Source: Arctopsyche grandis
Lineage: Eukaryota > Arthropoda > Insecta > Trichoptera > Hydropsychidae
NCBI RefSeq assembly: GCF_051622035.1
Contig: NC_135358.1
Span: 14,880,001-14,944,000 of the forward strand
Reading direction: 5' to 3'
Length of the DNA: 64,000 nt
Shown here: piece by piece, positions 1 through 11,100 of the stretch
Position numbering within the stretch: position 1 is the first letter of the stretch
How the letters are laid out: the number at the start of each line of letters is the position of its first letter
Notes under the pieces: model-generated
Database searches by the model: none
What the model was told of the DNA's origin: nothing
The model's input: the letters and a program-made list of their open reading frames with translations, nothing else
Translations under genes and position numbers: made by a program

Positions 1-46
1 ATCGTTCAAATATCGAGAGATTGTTTAGGTGGGTTGGTAGTAGTGG

Positions 47-171
47 CTGTCAGTACAAGTGTCGAGTGTCGAGTGTCGACTGTCGACTGTCGACTGTCGA
101 GTGCAGCGTGTGTGTGCGCAGGTGTAGGTGTAGGTGAGGTGTAGGTGTACTTCTGCGCGTGTCGTGAAGGC
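47..171 (+). promoter_or_regulatory. Probable promoter/5'UTR of the ZNF106-like gene
   Basis: A TCAGT arthropod initiator-like motif lies near 49-53, followed by short tandem GTCGA(C/G)TGTCGA repeats (58-101) and GGTGTAG repeats (120-148). It is more GC-rich than the surroundings and ends at the chosen ATG. Placement of the start site is inference. Confidence 0.35.
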
Positions 172-3100
172 ATGGGGCCGCAACGGCGGCGGGCTCCCGA
201 GGTGGGGGCTCCGCCATGGGGGCCCGCAGGCCGAGCAGGAGGAGTCCCCCACAGGCCGGTGCGCCCCCACCATCAGCTGCCCAGAGGACCTCGACACCCT
301 AATATCCCCCAACACCACATCAACATTTCACACCAACATCAGCATCAGCATCAGCATCAGCATCAACACCAGCATCAGCATCAGCACCAACACCAGCAAC
401 AGCATCCGCAACAGAGACTTCGACCGCCCAGGTTCCATACCTTAGTTCTCTTTCATTGTCTATTTACCGCACTTTTTACTTTCGGCAGACGTTAGTCGAA
501 TTCGATGCCAGATGTCTCATTTATGTTAGGCGTATTTTACAGTAACATCGTATTGTTTTCATTTTTGAAATTCGCCTCTGACTATCTGGCTATCACTCGT
601 CGATTCATTGAGCATTTTTTTTTAATATATACATTATTTCGTAAGAAAATGAAAAAATCTGTCGAGTCAACAGAAATTTTTGAGACAACGTAATTTTTGA
701 TATTCGAAACTCCATGAATCTTTTTTTTGTAAAAAGGTAAAAGCAAAATTGTATGACCTTTGATATTAAACTAAAGTATTATTATTTATCTTCATGATAT
801 TGTTTTTATAACGCGAAAAAAAAATTACGAGGTAAAGAAAAACAGTATTTTAAAGCTTTTTTTTCAATTTTTTTCGATAATAGTTTTAGCTTCTGATTAT
901 AATTTGTACCAAGCATTTATCTGGAAAGTCTGATCTCATACATATATCGATTCCTTGGTATTAATGAGATAGTTTATAATATTATAATTTTTTCAGCTCT
1001 TTGCAATAGTCAAATCTAATTGCTATTTAATATCTATATGTTTTTCAGAATATATTAAGATTTAAAAGGCATCATTTCTCAGAGTGAAAAATAAGCTAAA
1101 GTTTATGTTGCTACAAAAAACTTAAGTGCTAATTTCCTTTTTTTATGACTAGATAATGAGGGATTATATTTTTATGTTCATATTTAGTATATATATATAT
1201 ACATATGTTTTTAATATAATACTTAAATGACAACAAAAGAGGTACCCAAAGTACAAAAAGAACCTATTTGTTTGCAAAAAGAAAATGTTCGATTATCCGA
1301 ATAAATTTGTTAATTTAAGTACAGTATGTATCTATGTATCTTTATAAGTTGTTCCCTAATTAATAAGATAATTTATTTTGATTTACAGGCCTAATTTGCA
1401 ATGGAGTACAAATGATATGCAACAATTTGCCGCACATGCGTCTCTATGGCAACATCCCGCTGTCCCTTCGAACATAAACAATAGTAATTATCGGATGAGT
1501 GTTCCTTCTCAACATTACCCACATCCCAGATTGAATTGGAATCCAAGTAATCAACTTCAAAGGAATCCAGCTGCATCTACATGGAACTATCGCTGTCGTC
1601 CTCTTTTGCCGCTACCTCACCATTCGCCTTCCTTCAGTAATGTGAAGACTGATCCCGTAGTGGAAAAAGCTAGTGACGCTAATAAACCTTTTGACAAAAC
1701 TTTGTGCGATGCTATTGATACAGTTAAGAGAAAATTGAGGGAGCGCAAGTTGAGCGAAACTCATAGAGAAAAACTCACTCTTGTAGCGGAGTCTCAATCG
1801 GAGGAATCTTCCGTGAAAATGCCTGAAAAGAAGCGGATTGAACATGCTAAATTTTCACCCAAAACTCTAGCCCCTAAGAAGGTCGAAAAAAAAGAAGAAA
1901 AAGTAAAAACTCCAAATTCTTCCGGCGTTGGAAAACCTGAATATCGTAAAAAATCTCAAGTGTTGCGAAGAAAAATATTGCAGCAATTATTTAAGTTAAA
2001 TAATAATAATCTTAGACAAGTTTTAAGTCAGCCAGAGTCTTCAGCCAAATATAACTTTGCACTATCTAGTTTAATAAAAGATACCCGAAATATGCTCAGT
2101 AAAGAGTTGAGAAATGTGGCTGAGAAATCTTTGAAATTTCACAATATTTCCGCAAATACTGAACAAGGTGAAAAAATTGTGCAAGATGCATTCTTAGGAC
2201 ACCTGGGAACGATGTTGGATACTAATGCTTCTGTAGAATTGTTCAATATGGATCCTCAAATCATAAACGAGCTCAGCAAGGTTTTGCAAGAGGATTTGAT
2301 GGGATGTATGAACGAGGAAGTATCAGTAAAAAATTTAGCTGATGTAATGCACGAATCTATAATGGAAGAACCAATTGATGATAGTCATTCTTCAAAACCT
2401 TATAATTCAAATAGGATACACGACAGAATGAATTGCAATTATTCTTCAGCCAGTGACTCGAATAGTGATAGTGTTATGCAAGGATTTAGTAATCCTGTAT
2501 ATTTTACGAAATTAAAATGTGAAAAATTTGATTCTGGATATCATGATCCATATCACGACCAAGTTGCAATTCCTACAGAAAACTTAAAAACTACCGAACC
2601 ATGTGAACAGATCGACTATTCTGAACTCAGTTCTAATTCATTTGTAAATAAAAGTCTAGAATATCAAAAATTTTTGGAATCTCTGACAGAAAGTAATGAT
2701 CATGAATCGGCAACAGCTGAAGTAAAGGATTCTACTGTGGTCAAGAAATTTAAAGATTCTTGTAACCCTCCAACCAGTGAACAGAATAATGACACTTCTA
2801 GGGAACAGATTTTAAGAAACTTTGATATTGCTACCAACAAATATGAGACGACATTTAATAATAACATGGAAACTTCTAAAAAACTTAAGCAGATTAAGCC
2901 CAATTTACCAAAAGAATTACTCAAATCTAATAATGTAAATATTGATCAAGTTAAGGAATGTGATTTAGGTTTAAAGCTCTTAGGTAATGTGAAAAAGGAA
3001 GTGGTATCTCCAGATAGCAAATCTGATAACCGAATTGATTCCTCACAAAAAAATCATAATATAAAAATAATTTCGACAAATGATTTGTATAGTACTTTTC

Positions 3101-6100
3101 AAAGTAATGACACAAACCCATTTTGTTTAGAGCATTTATTTAATGGAAACGTATTATCAAACACATCTCAAAGTTGTGACGTTATAAACAATGATAAAGT
3201 AAACGAACCCCCTGCTAATATTTTACCAATTAAAAGGCATTCAATTGATAAATCTGATAGAAAAAGTAAAGAATCGAGAAAAAAAAATAAAAGGAGAAGA
3301 TCAAGACAACGTAAGTCAAAAAGTAATAACGAGGAAAATTCATCAATATATGATGACACAGTGCCAAATAATTTAATTATACAGAATAATTTTCCCTCAA
3401 ATTCTAATGAAAATCCTGAATTGCGATCACCACTCCCTTCAACTGAAAATTTGAAAATATCCAACAACAATGAATCCACAGTGAATCCAAAATCAAATGA
3501 ATCTCCGGTGAATCCAAAGTCAAATGAATCCACTGTAAATCCAAAATCAAATGAATCTACGGTGAATCCAAAATCAAATGAATCCACGGTGAATCCAAAA
3601 TCAAATGAATTCACGGTGAATCCAAAATCAAATGAATTCACAGTGAATCCAAAATCAAATGAATTAATAGAATCGATACACAAAAGTGATGGTAAATCTG
3701 ATAAGATTTCTCTTGTTGATATTTCGAAATTATTAGTCAAGAAAGAAAAAAAGCCACAAGATAAGTCGAAGGAAAAACATTGTTTGATTAGAGATCAAGA
3801 TGTTTCTACAAAGAAAGTATTTACCAAGTGCCAAGGAACTCAATATTACGATTTTGGAAAGGTTAGTGCATCTTCGCAAGTGTATGCTTCATTAATATTT
3901 TCAAAATCTAAAGGCACCCAATCAACCAAAATGAATTGTAAAGATAATTTTTGTCAAACGTTGAAATGTATTGAAGGTCTGAATGAAATGAAAGAAATAA
4001 TCGAAACATCGGACAAAGATTGTCAAACTACCGAAATGTTGAGCATTTCAGTCTCTGAAAAACCTGATAAAAAAATAATGGTCAATAAAGAAGTTCAAGT
4101 AACAATGACTTCGGCGAAGGAGGGCATTAATAAAGAGCAAACTTTAAAACAAAGTGATGTACTAAATAGAATGAAAGAGATTGATAGCAACATTCAATTA
4201 TTGGTCCAGGAAAAATTGGATTTGTATAAAATGTTTGAATCGAACACATGTACTAGTGATAACAAGAAGTATAAATTAAAAATAAAATCAGGATTTGTCT
4301 CGAATGTACCAGAGTCTCCACAGCCACCGAAAAACATAGTTAAAAAATCAAAAATTAAAAATTGTGTTTCATTTAGCAGTGAGAAGTCATGTATATTAAA
4401 AGGCAGTGGCGATGCAATTCATTCTTCAAACAATAGGATAAAATCTCGTAAAAACCTTTTGGAAAAAAATAGAATTAATGAATCACTGTCAGGAGATAAA
4501 AATGATTCAAATAGATTAAAAAAGCAGAACAGTAATAGTGATCCTAAATCGAGTGATTCTAGTATACCCTCATATAGAATGCGTAAAAGAATTCGAGCCA
4601 ATGCTGTAAAAGAGAATAAAATGACTCATCGCAAAGACAAGACGATTCAAGGGTCAGACCATTCTAAATCAATTACTGCCATACCTAATAATTCTAAAAT
4701 TAATCAGGATTTAGAAAACGTTGAAATGTGCCATAATCCAACCAATGTGGTTGAAAATAGTAATTTTGCAGAGAATTCACCTTATTCAAACGTCATCTCT
4801 GAAGAAGTAATAGATAATTGTTTAGATTTACAAAACGACAATAAAAATGCTAATAACAAATTACAAAACAAAATAGTCTGTAAAAGAAAAGCAAGAAGCA
4901 TACCAAAATCAGCTAGCTCTTCTTCAAAGAAGTCATGCAATTTAGTTAGAAAAAAGACACCGTTATCGGCTTTGATGGCGGAATTAGAAAAATGTGGCGA
5001 CGATACAGACCTGGATTTTATGGATACTTCGGTAGTAAAAAGTGAATTAATAGCAAACGATGAAAATTTAGATTCTGGTAAAGTTCCACCTTCTAATTTA
5101 AAGAAAAAGTATAATTTACGGAATTGTACAGTAAATTTGGAACCAGTCAATGTTTCTAGTGGCTCTTCAAACAATTATTGTAGTCCGGATGGAAGCATTG
5201 AACACAATAAAGAAATTTTATCCCAAGGATACAGCGATGAAGATTACAATATTTGCCTGGACGACATAAATAGTGTCGAATTTGAAAGCTTGACGGATCC
5301 TGATATTCCAAGTATGCTGGAAAACATTGGAGGTAATGAAACAATGACCCTAATGGACAACTGGGATTCGAAGTTGTTCGATAGTGTCACATTGTCTGAT
5401 AGTGTTAACGTTTTTGATGAATCATTAACGAATGAGAAAGCAGATCTTAATTTGGACATTGATCATTTGCATTCAGCTGACACATGCATTGAAAAAGACG
5501 TTGAATTTATTGAAAATATAGATCAAATGGTATACAATTCGAATACAAACATTTCTCTAACCGACCATTCTGATTCAATTATTGCAATAGAGGTAAGATT
5601 TTTTTTAAATTAACTGACTTTCGTCAAGTGATATTTTTGAAACATATATGTACATGTATGATATTTACTTTCATTGCAGTGCGTTGGGGACAAATTTCTT
5701 GCTGCTTCAAAAGATGGAAATGTTTATTATTATTGTGCAATCCGTGGAATTCTTCTGTCTAAAATGGAATGCTCGAATTTAGCTATAACTAGTCTATGCA
5801 TAAGGTCAAACTTGGTTTACACAGGATCATTGGACTCGAATTTGAAATGCTTTAATTTCCTTGTAATTAATTTGTTAATTGATGTATTTGAAAATATAAA
5901 GGTTTTTATAGAATTAACACATTTCTTTTCTTCTTATTTAGACCGGGATGGTATTACAAAGTGGAATAAATGTCGGGAGTCCCATTCAGAGTATGTGCTT
6001 TGAATGGGATATAATTTATGTCGGAACTAGAACTGGATTCGTTATTCAATTTAATGTTAAAGTAAATATTTTAATATATTCCATATTGTATACGTAATCA

Positions 6101-6679
6101 TGGTTAACAATATATAATAGTCGATTTTTCCTCTTAATTTTTAGACTAACTCTTTGATTGCTGATGGAGCTATCAAGTTTTCAGATCAAGCAATATTAGC
6201 ATTGAATGCCATTAAAGAGGGTCCAAGGAAAGTTCTACTGATAGCTTCTAGATCCCAAGATGTCACAGTAAATGATGCCGTTACTGGGTTACTTTTAAGA
6301 ACGTTCCATGGGCCAAATACTACAGTATACAGTATACTATTTCACTCTGGAAAAGTATTTTGCGGAACGAGTGGTTATGACATTCAAGTGTTTGATTTTG
6401 CGGTATGCTTAATTTTTTTTAGTATTATATTCCATTCACATTCGATATTCATCGTTGATTGATTTTAGGCCGGAGACTTAATTAGATTGCAAAGCGGCGG
6501 TATTGGTGCTGTGTGCCTTAAGATATACAAAGGACTGCTTTTTGCTGGTTGTTATGATGGTATCATTTATGTATTTAAACCAAATGAAGAAAAGCCTTTC
6601 GCTCGTATTCGTGGTCCTGGAAATATGCTATTAGCAATAGCAATCATTAATGATAAGGTACATATATTGTAAATATATG

Positions 6680-6741
<62 letters not shown>

Positions 6742-7113
6742 TATACATATATTGGTTCGATGATTATTCCGCAAAAAGCGAAATCGCTCACGTCTGGGAC
6801 ATCTGGCACCCAAAAACTCCATCAATCGAAAGTCATACGAAATATTATTCTAAAGAGAACTCGAGTGCTAGATATTTCGTATTCCCGATTTTTGTGGCAT
6901 CGATTGTCGTGTGCGCGATCTTTATTTGCGCAATAATCCGTTTACCATATACATATGTATATTAATGCATTTGATTTAGTTGATGAATTTTCATATTTTT
7001 TACACGTTTTTGTGTTTCGTGTGTTTTAGATAATTGGGGGATGTGAAGATAAATCTCTCTCGATTTGGAGTATTCCAGATATAGTTACGAATGAAATGTC
7101 TCACTGTAAATAG
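172..7113 (+). CDS. ZNF106-like protein: long disordered region plus C-terminal WD40 propeller
   Basis: Seven exons join in frame into 1765 aa: 172-431, 1389-5592, 5680-5862, 5942-6061, 6145-6402, 6469-6657, 7030-7113 (TAG). Exon 1 starts at ATG 172, is Arg/Gly/Pro-rich and ends in a His-Gln run; its phase-2 donor (AG|GTTCCA) is weak but joins exon 2 in frame. Exon 2 is a 4.2-kb exon of low-complexity Ser/Asn/Lys-rich protein with no recognisable fold, several basic clusters and a 9-residue tandem repeat. The last five exons encode about 280 residues of WD40-like strands (for example LAASKDGNVYYY, VFCGTSGYDIQVFDF, LFAGCYDGIIYVFKP, IIGGCEDKSLSIWSI). A long disordered protein with a C-terminal propeller recalls vertebrate ZNF106, a nuclear RNA-binding and splicing-associated factor, but I see no C2H2 finger here. 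The family call is inference. The WD40 reading and exon chain are well supported. Confidence 0.72.
322..414 (+). repeat. CAT/CAG triplet-type repeat coding a His-Gln run
   Basis: Alternating CAT/CAC and CAG/CAA codons give about eleven HQ pairs and a short Q stretch near the end of exon 1 of the ZNF106-like gene. The tract is expected to vary in length between individuals. Confidence 0.8.
432..1388 (+). other. Intron 1 of the ZNF106-like gene
   Basis: This AT-rich intron runs between the weak donor at 432 and the acceptor ATTTACAG ending at 1388. I see no gene, RNA or clear transposon inside it; the open frames here are short and low-complexity. Confidence 0.6.
3469..3657 (+). repeat. 27-bp coding minisatellite (7 units, 9 aa each)
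   Basis: Seven head-to-tail 27-bp units encode variants of NESTVNPKS (NESPVNPKS, NEFTVNPKS). Units differ by a few substitutions, and the array preserves frame within the large exon of the ZNF106-like gene. Confidence 0.92.
6683..6737. repeat. (AT)n microsatellite in intron
   Basis: A pure (TA)n tract with neighbouring CATATA variants lies in the last intron of the ZNF106-like gene. Confidence 0.9.
6760..6950. mobile_element. Dispersed repeat, half of a foldback family
   Basis: The segment shares long similarity with one arm of the foldback element at 47.1-47.4 kb and with 59.73-59.87 kb: an ATTCCGC block, an ACATCTGGCAC block, an ACTCGAGTGC block and a final CCATTTACCAT-like block occur in the same order. 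It sits in the last intron of the ZNF106-like gene. It is a non-coding repeat of unknown class. Confidence 0.55.
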
Positions 7114-7193
7114 ATTTTATAATATCGTTTTATAATGAATTGTAAATATGTATGTACATATTTGACATGGATTGTACATTATTTAAATTGTAA

Positions 7194-7199
7194 AATAAA
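7194..7199 (+). terminator. Poly(A) signal AATAAA of the ZNF106-like gene
   Basis: A canonical AATAAA lies about 80 bases after the TAG stop at 7113. Confidence 0.7.
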
Positions 7200-7269
7200 T
7201 GTATTTACGCAAGTTGATTATATTAATTGTCTTTTTCTTACTGGGTTCAAATACATTATATATACATAT

Positions 7270-7489
7270 ATTTAATATATAATTTCGAAAGAGATTTTGT
7301 ATGTATGTATGTGTGTATATAAGTATTGGTTCGTAGAATCCGTGAATATTTTCTTATATAACGCTGAATATTTAATTTTTCCGATTCAAATAAAATGAAT
7401 AAAAAAGCAAATGAATGTTTACTACTACATTAGCCATGTTTAAGCGATTTATATGACAAATACCGAGCGAAGTCAGATAAAACCATTAG
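7270..7489 (+). mobile_element. Diverged non-autonomous Helitron
   Basis: It aligns end to end with the better copy at 8883-9099: the same TTAATATATAATTTCG-type 5' start, a TATG tract, a CATGTTTAAGC block and a 3' ACCGAGCGAAG hairpin. Its ends are mutated (TT for TC; TTAG for CTAG). Confidence 0.6.
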
Positions 7490-8041
7490 TATATAATATA
7501 CATATGTGATGTTTTTTTTTAGGTTAATACCTAACGTGATTGTATATTTTTACATTTTTATTAATGCTCATGCAGTAAAATTCTGCATAAAATAGTTTTT
7601 TTTAGTAATCGCCCTAGTTTATAGGTGTGCTGGCCACTTGGATTTGAAAAGTAAGTGCTAAGGCATAAAATGTTCATTGAACGAACAGGAGCACCATTGT
7701 GGGCTCACAAGGTTTCCCGTAAACTTAAAAAAGTTCAAATTGTCAACTGCTATAGACGAGACCAATAATTTCTATTATATTTACATTCTCGATATTTGTG
7801 AATCACATATCGCATTCAATCCTATTTTTTTAAAAGCTTTTATTTAGCTTGACATTCACATTTGTTTTCTTTCCAGAACCCATATTCTAGCCTATTTGCG
7901 TAAAATAAAAATAGTTTTTCGTCCATCTGATCTATATCATTGTTTAGTAATGTGATGGTTATTGAGAAATTCAGCGTTCAACCATAATCTCGTTGTGTGT
8001 CGTGATCTATTTTGGTTTTGTTCGGTGTTGAGCGGCGCTCG

Positions 8042-8121
8042 TTTCAGTTCCCTGGGGTTCACAATCCGGGATACGATTCCGCGATAATCACGTGTATAAT
8101 TTAGCCGATGGGTGGTCAAAA
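8042..8121 (+). promoter_or_regulatory. Probable start region and 5'UTR of alpha-2/delta copy A
   Basis: A TCAGTT initiator-like motif at about 8044 sits in a GC-richer block just upstream of the signal-peptide ATG at 8122. No TATA box is obvious. The start-site placement is inference. Confidence 0.35.
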
Positions 8122-11100
8122 ATGTCCATCTTCGGTCTGGACGGCCGTACAAGCGTGACAGGACTTTTCGTCCTAGCTATACTGCTGATCGTCACCACAC
8201 CAGAGACGAAATGTTCCCGCGAAGGAGAAATGTCAGGCTATTTTAGTATACGCTCACTTACCTATCCAACGTGCTTTTATCTGTCATTGATTATATCCAC
8301 GTTTCAACAACGTTTTCAATGTCTTGTGTCTTTTTTGTGTGTACAGAATAGGCCACTGGGCTGAAACTTTCGGCGATGAGTTGTGGGATCTCGGACAGCG
8401 CATTACAAAATCACCAGAATTGAAAAAGGTATTACATATAATACATATGCACATATGATATGTGCTAATAGTTCTGTCGATTAATTTTTTAATTGTGAAA
8501 CTTTTTCGTTAAATTTTCATAATGTAAACATAAGTTTTACGTGTTCCAAATATGTGTAGAAACACAATCGTGTTGAATTGAATTATATCAAAGTATTTAA
8601 ACTGAATTCATACAAATCAACTACGTAAATATGTATTAGGTTTCCTATGTTACATGTGTCTATATCCAAGATATAAGTGTCTAGAAGAAAACTCAAAGAA
8701 GACAAGAAATTCATCAATGGCATCTTTTAAACATATTACTACCATTTGTTTTTTTTTCATGAAATTTTTGATTTTCTTTTTTCATTCGCTAGGATGTAAT
8801 CATAATTTAAGCAATAACTAAGTTTGAAATAAGTTTCGCGATAAACATTAAAAACAACAATTTTTGTTAAAATGTTACATTATCTAATATATAATTTCGA
8901 AAAAGACTTTGTAAGTATGTATGTAATGTTGGTTGGTAACATCGAAATAAAATCGAAATTTCTATGACGACGATTCGATATATATATTTTTCGATTCAAA
9001 TAAATTTAATAAAACAACAAATGAATATTTACTATTAGATTCGCCATGTTTAAGCTGTTTATATTGCAAATACTGAGCGAAGCCGGGTAAAACAACTAGT
9101 TGTCTATAAATATATGTAAATATGTCATGATTTACAAATGGTATAAAATAACAAATCCTAAACTTGAGTTTACTATAAATATATGAAAATCATCATATAT
9201 ATACATATATAATATCGCTATTCTTTATGTGTGTCTGTGTATCTGCGATAACGCTCGTCATATACACATATAATAAGGCTATTCTGTGTGTCTGCGATAA
9301 CGTTCGGCGTACTACAATAATCGTTTCGATTCGACATACATATGTACGTTACAGCTAACACACTGCCAACAAAATGTACGAATATAATAACGACAAAAAA
9401 AAAACAACTTCTATATATACTGTTTGCTACCAATGTTTCCTGTAGGCAAATTAGTCTCTGAGCATTTAGCGCAATCTATTGAAAATTTATTTAATTAATT
9501 AATTTTTCTATTGGTGTTTTATATTGTTTATATGTATCTTTATATCTAAAATCATAAATAAAAATATTACACTAAAATTACATACATAGTTACATACATT
9601 CGCTAAGAAAATAAACACGGAACACATCTGAGATATGCGTGCTGCCAAGTAAAACAATGAATAATTCGTTATACACACAATTGTAAATTTTACTCCTTTA
9701 GTATTAAATTAAAAAATTTACGCATTGCTAACAGTGGTGCTTTGGGTTTGTATGCATAGAAGTAGAATGCATAAGAAGGGTCGCTATTGAAAAATTAATA
9801 GATGGCTTCATAAGTGAAATTGAGTATATTATTTTTTGGATACAAATGAAACATTCTATAGCAAGGAACAAATAGTGTTTTCGACATTAACCGATATCCA
9901 TAATTTTGCAGAGGTACAATAGCTTGAATGTGCGTGTGGAAGCCAAAAATGGAACAGAATTATTGCGTTCTGCCGTGGAAACTGTCGGAAGAATGTTAAC
10001 CAGAAAGATGGAAGCAATCAGAGTAAGCCGTCATCAACATCTGTGAATCGTTATCTGTCAAAAGTTACTAGAACTATATTGAAGTTTTTTTTTCCAGTGC
10101 ATAATGCGAGAAGCTGAAGACATTTCATTGCAGTATGAATTCAACGAAACGGATTCAAATTTTACGTACTATTCCGCTAAATTTTCATCAGTGGATGATG
10201 TACCGATAACGAAAATCCCTTCTAATAGAAGAAAAGACATCAAATTGTACAGAAATTTCTCAATGAATGCGGATACTCATTTTTACAACATATCCGTCAA
10301 TACGAGTTTCAGCACTGTGCACGTGCCAACCAACGTTTACGACAAAGGCACGAGCTTCAGAGTTTTTTTTTTATTTTTATTTTCGATATGACTCATGAGA
10401 TTAAAATTTATTCAGTTTTTTCTGTTACAGGTCTCGAGGTTCAAAAGACTATATTGTGGTCTGAGACGCTCGACGACGTCTTTGCTCAGAATTACAAAGC
10501 TGATCCAGCTTTGTCCTGGCAATACTTTTGTAGCTCAACTGGTGTGATGCGACAATACCCTGGCATAGGTTGGAAAGAGAAGGATAAAGATGATGTAGAC
10601 CAATTCGATTGTCGGACTAGGTCTTGGTTCATTGAAGCCGCCACATGTTCCAAAGATGTCGTTATCATATTCGATAATTCTGGTTCCATGGCCGGATACA
10701 AAAATTTCGTAGCCAGAGTCACGGTCAAAATGATCTTGGATACGTTCTCCAACAATGATTTTGTCAACATTTTCAGTTTTTCTAATGATTCTAATGAAGT
10801 AGTCCCCTGCTTTAGGGATACATTAGTTCAGGCCACGCCTGAAAACATTCGCACGTTCAACGAAGCACTTACTAAATTGAAACCGGATGGTTATGCCAAC
10901 TTCACCTATGCTTACATGAAGGCTTTTGAACTTTTAGCAAATGTACCCAAATTTTCATTAATTCATGTATTTTACAACGATTAAGCTTGTGAATATGAAT
11001 GTACGTTTAACATTTTAGTATAGGATTATTCGAGATTGTGATAAGTCTAAGGGCTGCAATCAGGTCATCATGTTGGTAACTGATGGAGTGCCAGGAAATT

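Noticed and set aside
3168-3740. 190-codon open frame on the minus strand with repeated SFDFGFTV
   Set aside because: It is the antisense shadow of the 27-bp coding repeat in the large exon of the ZNF106-like gene.
8231-8364. Reading straight through from the copy A signal peptide to 8364
   Set aside because: The frame hits a stop after 90 codons and misses the conserved [12 protein letters not shown] segment, which needs the splice 8231/8347.
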